Of a stretch of DNA of 7,643 nucleotides, positions 1 to 4,345 are shown one piece after another. The notes beneath the pieces were generated by a model. That model was not told the origin of the DNA. It saw nothing but the letters and a program-made list of their open reading frames with translations, and ran no database searches. The stretch's first letter is position 1. Every line of letters starts with the position of its first letter. Position numbers and translations under genes: made by a program. Source of the stretch: IDS-8 sp964424805 (GTDB taxonomy: Bacteria; Pseudomonadota; Gammaproteobacteria; Steroidobacterales; Woeseiaceae); assembly GCA_964424805.1 (NCBI GenBank), contig CAYRKH010000114.1, forward strand, positions 1-7,643, given 5' to 3'.

Positions 1-49
1 AGGCATGCCGCCAGCGTTCAATCTGAGCCAGGATCAAACTCTTCAGTTT
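1..49 (-). rRNA. rrs: 16S ribosomal RNA, 5' end only (cut by window edge)
   Basis: On the minus strand positions 49 to 1 read AAACTGAAGAG, then the universal 27F primer site AGAGTTTGATCCTGGCTCAG, then ATTGAACGCTGGCGGCATG, which is the conserved start of bacterial 16S rRNA. Position 49 is placed as mature base 1 by alignment with the E. coli start AAATTGAAGAG. Only 49 of about 1,540 bases are inside the window. The rest of the operon lies to the left. The GCGGCATGCCT form is common in Gammaproteobacteria. The upstream promoter, leader and antitermination boxes all point the same way, so this is a genuine operon head. Confidence 0.97.
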
Positions 50-73
50 AAAGCTTTGAGCTTTGCACTTCAG

Positions 74-121
74 AACGTGATTCCCGAAAACCTAAGAATT
101 ACAGGTTTGGTTACTCACGTT
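74..121 (-). other. Nested stem-loop in the pre-16S leader
   Basis: Bases 115–121 pair perfectly with 74–80 (7 bp; AACGTGA with TCACGTT in the transcript). Inside this, 103–108 pair perfectly with 88–93 (6 bp; AAACCT with AGGTTT) around a 9-nt loop. The two stems are separated by an internal loop of 6 and 7 nt. Two perfect nested repeats make a real fold likely. Confidence 0.6.
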
Positions 122-122
122 T

Positions 123-143
123 GATATTGCCCATGGCAATCTC
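123..143 (-). other. Short perfect hairpin in the pre-16S leader
   Basis: The core is ATTGCC-ATG-GGCAAT in the transcript (140–126): a perfect 6-bp stem with a 3-nt loop. Two more pairs (123/143 and 124/142) extend it past a single mismatch. It lies between boxC and the nested stem-loop next to 16S. Confidence 0.55.
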
Positions 144-154
144 CGACGCGAGCA

Positions 155-162
155 CCCACACA
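155..162 (-). promoter_or_regulatory. rrn boxC element
   Basis: The minus strand reads TGTGTGGG, the boxC sequence that follows boxA in enterobacterial rRNA leaders. Here it lies 15 nt after boxA, the expected order. Its role is less well defined than that of boxA. It is listed for its match and its position. Confidence 0.75.
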
Positions 163-177
163 AATTATCTGATTCGA

Positions 178-190
178 TTGTTAAAGAGCA
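178..190 (-). promoter_or_regulatory. rrn boxA antitermination element
   Basis: The minus strand reads TGCTCTTTAACAA, identical to the rRNA boxA of E. coli and relatives. In the transcript boxA RNA binds NusB–NusE (S10) and builds the antitermination complex that lets polymerase pass through the long non-coding rRNA operon. It sits about 130 nt before mature 16S, the usual leader position. Confidence 0.93.
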
Positions 191-219
191 GACCCACAAT
201 GATACACGAAAACAGGGTC
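191..219 (-). promoter_or_regulatory. boxB-like stem-loop abutting boxA
   Basis: Bases 215–219 and 191–195 are a perfect 5-bp inverted repeat (GACCC / GGGTC in the transcript) enclosing a 19-nt loop. The stem ends on the base before boxA. Leader hairpins in this place are called boxB in rRNA operons. The stem is short and the loop long, so its identification as boxB rests mainly on position. Confidence 0.5.
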
Positions 220-276
220 GAGCTGCAGCCCTCAGGCTGATTTCCGGGCGCCTGTAAACGTGTCTTCGGGGGTCGA

Positions 277-300
277 GCCGGGGGACACCATGCCCCCAGC
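277..300 (-). other. GC-rich hairpin at the 5' end of the rrn transcript
   Basis: In the minus-strand RNA, bases 300–293 (GCUGGGGG) pair with 284–277 (CCCCCGGC): 8 pairs including one U·G wobble, with an 8-nt loop. It would form within the first few bases of the transcript predicted from the promoter at 310–337. No U-run follows, so it is not an intrinsic terminator. Confidence 0.55.
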
Positions 301-357
301 GAGCGGGGCATTATAGCCGTGTTCGGGGCGCGGTCAACCCCTGCCGGAAGAAAAATA
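301..357 (-). promoter_or_regulatory. Strong sigma-70 promoter of the rRNA operon
   Basis: The minus strand has -35 TTGACC (337–332), a 16-bp spacer, and a perfect -10 TATAAT (315–310). The discriminator GCCCCGC follows, giving a start near 303–301. GC-rich discriminators are typical of ppGpp/DksA-controlled rRNA promoters. An A/T run (TATTTTT, 357–351) lies at about -50 to -56, where a distal UP element would bind the alpha C-terminal domain of polymerase. This is a single clear promoter. A second, P2-like promoter nearer boxA is not convincing. Confidence 0.9.
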
Positions 358-387
358 CCCGCCGCGCAGAGCCTCGAAAAACTGCCA

Positions 388-1587
388 TCAGCTCAAGCGG
401 ATGCGCGCGAACTTCCGCTTCCCCACCTGGTAAACGTGGCTGGAGCCCGCAGACACCTCCCGGCCGCGGTCCTCCACGCGCTCGCCGTCGATCCGCACGG
501 CGCCCTGGGCGATGAGGCGCATCGCCTCGGCGTTGCTGCCGGCGAGCCCGGCCTCCTTCAGGAGCCGCGGCAGGCCGAGACGGCCGTCGACGCTGGAAAC
601 CGAGATTTCCGGGATACTGGAAGGCATGGCGCCCTCGCGGAAGCGGGCCACGAATTCGCCTTTCGCCGCCGCGGCCGCGCGCGGGCTGTGGAAGCGCGCA
701 ACGATTTCCTCCGCCAGCTCGAATTTCACGTCCCGCGGGTTAGCGCCCTCCTCGACCGACTGCCTGAAGCGCGCGATCTCCGCGAGCGGCCGGAAGCTCA
801 ACACCTCGAAATACTTCCACATGAGCTCGTCGGAGATCGACATGACCTTGCCGAACATCTCGCCCGGCGGTTCCGTGATGCCAATGTAGTTGTTCAGGGA
901 CTTCGACATCTTGTTGACGCCGTCGAGGCCTTCGAGCAGCGGCGTGGTGATGACGAGCTGCGGCTCCTGCCCGTAATGCTGCTGGAGCTGCCTCCCGACG
1001 AGCAGGTTGAATTTCTGGTCCGTGCCGCCGAGCTCGACGTCCGCCTTCAATGCCACCGAATCGTAGCCCTGCACCAGCGGGTAGAGCAGCTCGTGAATGG
1101 CGATCGGCTGCCCGCCGGTGTAACGCTTGTGGAAGTCGTCGCGCTCGAGCATGCGCGCTACCGTATGCTGTGCGGCGATACGGATCAGGCCCGCGGCGTC
1201 GATCTTCGACATCCAGGTCGAATTGAACTCCACGCGCGTGCGCTCCGGGTCGAGGATCTTGAAGATCTGCGCCTCGTAGGTCTTCGCGTTCTCCGCAATC
1301 TCCGCCCTGGTGAGCGGCGGCCGCGTGGCGTTCCGGCCCGACGGGTCGCCGATCATGCCGGTGAAATCACCGATCAGGAACACCACCTCGTGACCGTAGT
1401 TCTGGAACTGCCGCATCTTGTTGATCAAAACCGTGTGGCCGATGTGCAGGTCCGGCGCCGTGGGATCGAAGCCTGCCTTGACGACTAGCGGCCTGCCGCT
1501 TTCGAGCCGCTGCGCCAGCCCGTCGACCGGCAGGATCTCCTCGGTGCCGCGGGCGAGCTCGTCCAGCTGTTCTTTATAAGGGGTCAT
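388..1587 (-). CDS. tyrS: Tyrosyl-tRNA synthetase
   Basis: This class I aminoacyl-tRNA synthetase charges tRNA-Tyr with tyrosine in the cytoplasm using ATP. Of its 399 residues, the HIGH signature is at 48–51 (DLHIGH context), the tyrosine-site motif GGTDQ is at 187–191, and KMSKS is at 226–230. A C-terminal S4-like RNA-binding domain occupies roughly 337–399 (LPRLLKEAG…GAVRIDGERV). Canonical HIGH and KMSKS and the length of about 400 residues fit the TyrZ-type bacterial enzyme found in Pseudomonas, though I use the general symbol. The ATG at 1587 gives a normal start (MTPYKEQLDEL), but no strong Shine–Dalgarno precedes it. The gene is transcribed divergently from mepM and runs directly into the rrn promoter: its stop is about 50 bp from the -35 box, with no clear terminator. 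Confidence 0.97.
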   Translation of the reverse strand: MTPYKEQLDELARGTEEILPVDGLAQRLESGRPLVVKAGFDPTAPDLHIGHTVLINKMRQFQNYGHEVVFLIGDFTGMIGDPSGRNATRPPLTRAEIAENAKTYEAQIFKILDPERTRVEFNSTWMSKIDAAGLIRIAAQHTVARMLERDDFHKRYTGGQPIAIHELLYPLVQGYDSVALKADVELGGTDQKFNLLVGRQLQQHYGQEPQLVITTPLLEGLDGVNKMSKSLNNYIGITEPPGEMFGKVMSISDELMWKYFEVLSFRPLAEIARFRQSVEEGANPRDVKFELAEEIVARFHSPRAAAAAKGEFVARFREGAMPSSIPEISVSSVDGRLGLPRLLKEAGLAGSNAEAMRLIAQGAVRIDGERVEDRGREVSAGSSHVYQVGKRKFARIRLS

Positions 1588-1617
1588 TGTCGTGGTCGGG
1601 AGTCATGGGGCAATTTC

Positions 1618-1655
1618 GGAGGGCGATGATAAAGCATTTCCGCGCATGTGGTCTT
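1618..1655 (-). promoter_or_regulatory. Possible tyrS promoter
   Basis: The minus strand has a -10-like TATCAT at 1631–1626, five of six consensus bases. The best -35 at an acceptable spacing is AAGACC, 18 bp away, which is weak. The start would be near 1618–1620, leaving a leader of about 30 nt before the tyrS ATG. It is the best candidate in the 152-bp divergent region, but it is a prediction only. Confidence 0.35.
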
Positions 1656-1680
1656 AAGGTAATGAGTCGTAAACGCTTCT

Positions 1681-1709
1681 TTGACCTCGTCCCAAGCGCG
1701 CTGTAGAGT
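1681..1709 (+). promoter_or_regulatory. Predicted sigma-70 promoter of mepM–anmK
   Basis: TTGACC (1681–1686), a 17-bp spacer, then TAGAGT (1704–1709). The -35 matches five of six consensus bases, the -10 four of six, and the spacing is ideal. Transcription would start near 1715–1717, about 24 nt before the mepM start codon and inside the palindrome at 1712–1728. The -35 is the same TTGACC as in the rRNA promoter. Confidence 0.65.
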
Positions 1710-1711
1710 AG

Positions 1712-1728
1712 CCCGAACCACGTTCGGG
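1712..1728. promoter_or_regulatory. Perfect palindrome CCCGAAC-CAC-GTTCGGG, candidate operator
   Basis: Two perfect 7-bp arms (1712–1718 and 1722–1728) flank a 3-bp centre. The palindrome covers the predicted mepM transcription start, and its right arm overlaps the G-run that serves as mepM Shine–Dalgarno. A DNA operator is the simpler reading, because a start near 1716 would leave much of the left arm untranscribed. If transcription starts further upstream, the RNA hairpin would hide the ribosome binding site. Confidence 0.5.
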
Positions 1729-1730
1729 GG
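1726..1730 (+). promoter_or_regulatory. Ribosome binding site of mepM
   Basis: GGGGG ends 9 nt before the TTG at 1740 and can pair with CCUCC of the 16S tail, with one G·U pair. It supports TTG at 1740. The frame has no other start codon between the upstream stop (TAG, 1704) and this TTG, and the first in-frame ATG (1860) lies inside the membrane helix. Confidence 0.6.
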
Positions 1731-1739
1731 ACACAGACG

Positions 1740-3140
1740 TTGAATCGACCGGCTAGTCCGCTGCTTCATGACTACAAGCCTGCCGAAAGGACGCAGGCGC
1801 CGAAAACAAGGAAGCTCCAATGGTTTGCGGTCGGCCTCGGACTGCCGCTCGTGGTGCTGATGGTGATCCTGTCCCTGCGGAACGACAGCAGCGCCAGTGC
1901 GTCCTCCCTCGACTACGAACTCTCGGAGATAGCCGTCGCCGCGCAGCCGGCGCTGGCGCCGGGCGGGATGCCGGCCGAGCTGGCGCCCATCGCGCTCTCC
2001 TCCGCCGTACCGCTGCCGCCGATGCAGGCCGTACCCGCGTACGACGCCCTCGAGTTCGTGGTCGCCTCCGGCGACACGCTGGACAAGCTGTTCCGGCGTC
2101 ACGACCTGGACCTGGGTAACCTCGCCGCTATCATCAAGCTTCCCGAAGCCGGCAAATACCTGAAGATGCTGCGGCCGGGCGACGAGCTTCGGATCGAGCA
2201 TGAGGGCCGCCAACTCGTCAGCCTCTACCGCGACCTCGACCTGACGCGCTCCCTGCGGGTGTCCCGTGGCGATTCCGGCTATACGGCGGAAATCATCGAT
2301 CGGCCGATCGACAAGCAAAAGCGGCTGGCGTACGGCCGCATCGACTCCTCGCTGTTCGCGAGCGCCGCGGCGGCCGGCATGCCCGACAAACTCATCATGG
2401 GTCTCGCCGGGATCTTCGCCTGGGACATCGACTTCGTTCTCGACATCCGCAAAGGCGACGACTACTACATCCTGTACGAGGAGATTTACCAGGACGGCAA
2501 GTTCGTCACGGCGGGCGACATCGTCGCCGCCGAGTTCAACAACAACGGCCGCACTTTCCGTGCCGTGCGCTACGTGGATGCGGAAGGTCATGCCGATTAC
2601 TACACGCCGGAGGGTTTGAGCCTGCGCAAGGCTTTCATCCGCGCCCCGGTCGATTTCACGCGCATCAGTTCCGCGTTCAACCCGAACCGCCGGCACCCCG
2701 TCCTGAACACCATTCGGGCGCACCGCGGCGTCGATTACGCCGCACCCAACGGCACGCCGATCAGGGCCGCGGGTGACGGCAAGATCATCTTCCGCGGCCG
2801 CAAAGGCGGTTACGGCAACACGGTGGTCATCCAGCACGGTGGCAACATCACGACGCTGTACGCGCACATGTCGCGATTCGCCGGATCCGCCGGGTTGAAC
2901 GATCGCGTGCGGCAAAGCGACGTGATCGGCTACGTCGGAAGCTCGGGCCTGGCAACCGGGCCGCACCTGCATTACGAGTATCGCCTGAACGGCGTGCACC
3001 GAAACCCGCGGACGGTCGAGCTGCCGCAGGCCGACCCGATCAAGGACAAGTACCGGGCGGATTTCCTGGCCAGGTCGGAAACCATCCTGGACGAGCTGCT
3101 GCAATACAAGAGAACCCAGGTCGCCCTGGCCAGCGATTGA
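1740..3140 (+). CDS. mepM: Membrane-anchored M23 peptidoglycan endopeptidase (MepM type)
   Basis: This is a zinc metalloendopeptidase predicted to cut peptide cross-links in peptidoglycan on the periplasmic side so that new strands can be inserted. The 466 residues run: a short basic cytoplasmic tail, one membrane helix at about 28–46 (signal anchor), and an Ala/Pro-rich linker. A LysM/OapA-like domain follows at about 104–155 (VVASGDTLDKLF…LRPGDELRI), then a Csd3/MepM-like middle domain, and the LytM catalytic domain at about 305–430. The expected LytM residues are all present: H328 and D332 (HRGVD), H376 (YAHM), H409 and H411 (HLHYE). An active enzyme is therefore likely, unlike degenerate LytM activators such as EnvC. 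The start is TTG. The stop overlaps anmK by 4 nt. The symbol follows the E. coli and P. aeruginosa MepM proteins of the same layout; exact orthology is inferred. Confidence 0.93.
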   Translation: MNRPASPLLHDYKPAERTQAPKTRKLQWFAVGLGLPLVVLMVILSLRNDSSASASSLDYELSEIAVAAQPALAPGGMPAELAPIALSSAVPLPPMQAVPAYDALEFVVASGDTLDKLFRRHDLDLGNLAAIIKLPEAGKYLKMLRPGDELRIEHEGRQLVSLYRDLDLTRSLRVSRGDSGYTAEIIDRPIDKQKRLAYGRIDSSLFASAAAAGMPDKLIMGLAGIFAWDIDFVLDIRKGDDYYILYEEIYQDGKFVTAGDIVAAEFNNNGRTFRAVRYVDAEGHADYYTPEGLSLRKAFIRAPVDFTRISSAFNPNRRHPVLNTIRAHRGVDYAAPNGTPIRAAGDGKIIFRGRKGGYGNTVVIQHGGNITTLYAHMSRFAGSAGLNDRVRQSDVIGYVGSSGLATGPHLHYEYRLNGVHRNPRTVELPQADPIKDKYRADFLARSETILDELLQYKRTQVALASD

Positions 3141-4249
3141 AAAAGCCGCTCTACATCGGGCTCATGTCCGGTACCAGCATGGACGGCATCGACGCCGGCC
3201 TGTTCGCGATCGACGGCCGGCGCTGCACGCTGGAAGCGGCCGTAACGCTGGATTATCCGGCCGAGCTCCGGCAGGCCCTGCACACTGCCACCCGGGCGCC
3301 GGAGAGCTGTACCGTGGACGTACTCGGCCGCCTCGACCACTGGGTCGGCGAGATGTTCCTGAAAGCGGTCGAGCAGCTGATCGCCGAGCACGGCGTCGAC
3401 CGCAAGCGTGTGCGCGCAATCGGCAGCCACGGCCAGACGATCCGGCACCTGCCGCGGGCGGAGCGCCCATTCACCCTGCAGATCGGGGACCCGAACATCA
3501 TCGCCGCGGGCACGGGCATCACGACCGTCGCGGACTTCCGCCGGCGCGACCTCGCGCTTGGCGGCGAGGGGGCCCCGCTCGCCTCCGGCTTCCATCGCGC
3601 TTACCTGTCCGATCCGGATGAGAACCGGGTGGTCCTGAATCTCGGGGGCATCGCCAACATTACCATCCTGCCGGCCGGCGGCGGCTCCGTCACCGGCTTC
3701 GACACGGGGCCGGGTAATGGCCTGCTCGACGCCTGGATACAGCACACGAAGCAGCAGCCGTTCGACGACGGCGGCCGCTGGAGCGAGAGCGGCCGGGTCG
3801 ATCCCGGGCTGTTGGCGCAGCTGCTCGCGGATCCGTATTTCGAGCTGCCGGCGCCGAAGAGCACGGGGTTCGAGTACTTCAACCTGGGTTGGGTGCAGGC
3901 GGCGCTGTCGACGCTGTCTCGCGAGCCTGCCGCGGCGGACGTGCAGTCGACGCTCGCGGCGCTGTCGGCCAGGAGCGTCGCCGACGCCATCCGCCGCTGC
4001 GCCCCCGGGACCGACCGCGTGCTGGCCTGCGGTGGCGGCGTGCTGAACGACGATCTCATGCGGCGGCTCGACGCCGAGCTCGCGCCGGCCCGCCTCGAGA
4101 CAACGGCAGCGGCCGGCATCCATCCCGGCTGGGTCGAAGCGGCGACCTTCGCCTGGCTCGCCAGGCGCCGCCTGGACGGCAAGCCCGGGAACCTGCCCAC
4201 CGTCACCGGCGCTTCCGGGGAAGCGGTTCTCGGGGCGATCTACGCTTAG
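3137..4249 (+). CDS. anmK: Anhydro-N-acetylmuramic acid kinase
   Basis: This cytoplasmic enzyme of peptidoglycan recycling hydrolyses the 1,6-anhydro ring of anhMurNAc and phosphorylates it with ATP to MurNAc-6-phosphate. The length of 370 residues is normal. It has the N-terminal signature LMSGTSMDGID (9–19), GSHGQTI (96–102), GGEGAPLASGFH (142–153), and GFDTGPGN (187–194). D189 in GFDTGPGN fits the catalytic aspartate. Other landmarks are a CGGG turn (298–301) and a C-terminal TVTGASGEAVLGAIY. The start is TTG at 3137, sharing TTGA with the mepM stop. The next in-frame ATG is inside the LMSGTS motif, so a later start is excluded. No strong ribosome binding site precedes it, so translation is probably coupled to mepM. 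The pairing is sensible: MepM opens the wall and AnmK salvages the anhydro-sugars that turnover releases. Confidence 0.96.
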   Translation: MKKPLYIGLMSGTSMDGIDAGLFAIDGRRCTLEAAVTLDYPAELRQALHTATRAPESCTVDVLGRLDHWVGEMFLKAVEQLIAEHGVDRKRVRAIGSHGQTIRHLPRAERPFTLQIGDPNIIAAGTGITTVADFRRRDLALGGEGAPLASGFHRAYLSDPDENRVVLNLGGIANITILPAGGGSVTGFDTGPGNGLLDAWIQHTKQQPFDDGGRWSESGRVDPGLLAQLLADPYFELPAPKSTGFEYFNLGWVQAALSTLSREPAAADVQSTLAALSARSVADAIRRCAPGTDRVLACGGGVLNDDLMRRLDAELAPARLETTAAAGIHPGWVEAATFAWLARRRLDGKPGNLPTVTGASGEAVLGAIYA

Positions 4250-4292
4250 CCGGCGAATCGCAGGACGCCGAACGGTCCCGTCACGGGGCGGT

Positions 4293-4308
4293 TGCTATAC
4301 TTCCCGCC
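4293..4308 (+). promoter_or_regulatory. Predicted extended -10 promoter of ppk
   Basis: TGCTATACT (4293–4301) is an extended -10: TG, one base, then TATACT with five of six consensus bases. No good -35 stands 16–18 bp upstream, as is usual for extended -10 promoters. The start would be near 4307–4308, giving a leader of about 38 nt to the GTG at 4346. The discriminator (TTCCCGC) is GC-rich. The rest of the 96-bp gap between anmK and ppk shows no convincing terminator. Confidence 0.5.
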
Positions 4309-4345
4309 TCGCAAGGCCGCTACTTTTTCTGGAATTTTCTGCACC

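Larger units (their letters stand above)
50..303 (-). other. rRNA operon leader (pre-16S 5' region)
   Basis: This stretch lies between the predicted transcription start (about 301–303) and mature 16S (49). It has no credible gene. It holds, in transcript order: a GC-rich hairpin at the 5' end (300–277), a boxB-like stem directly before boxA (219–191), boxA (190–178), boxC (162–155), a short perfect hairpin (143–123) and a larger nested hairpin (121–74). The bases next to the mature 5' end would normally pair with sequence beyond the 16S 3' end to form the RNase III processing stem. That partner is outside the window, so the stem cannot be checked. Confidence 0.85.

Noticed and set aside
200..235. 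Second rRNA promoter (P2) with -10 TATCAT in the leader
   Set aside because: The -10-like hexamer is fair, but no -35 resembling consensus lies 16–18 bp upstream and there is no extended -10 TG.
319..1488. Long plus-strand open frame opposite tyrS (389 codons)
   Set aside because: It is antisense to a clearly real tyrS, is rich in Arg, Glu and Ala as expected of a GC-rich mirror frame, begins inside the rrn promoter and shows no recognisable motif.
1588..1600. Half-site resembling the mepM palindrome next to the tyrS start (CCCGACCACGACA on the minus strand)
   Set aside because: Only a short partial likeness (CCCGA…CCACG) without the second arm; in GC-rich DNA this can be chance.
1584..3104. 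Minus-strand open frame covering mepM (506 codons)
   Set aside because: The plus strand encodes a complete M23 protein with all catalytic residues. The opposite frame has low-complexity composition, no motif, and runs across the divergent promoter region's edge.
2972..4123. Minus-strand open frame opposite anmK (383 codons)
   Set aside because: Antisense shadow of a well-supported anmK; no motif or ribosome binding site supports it.
4275..4289. Hairpin GTCCCG-TCA-CGGGGC after anmK as a terminator
   Set aside because: Six pairs including a wobble, but no T-run follows; the sequence goes straight into the ppk -10 region.
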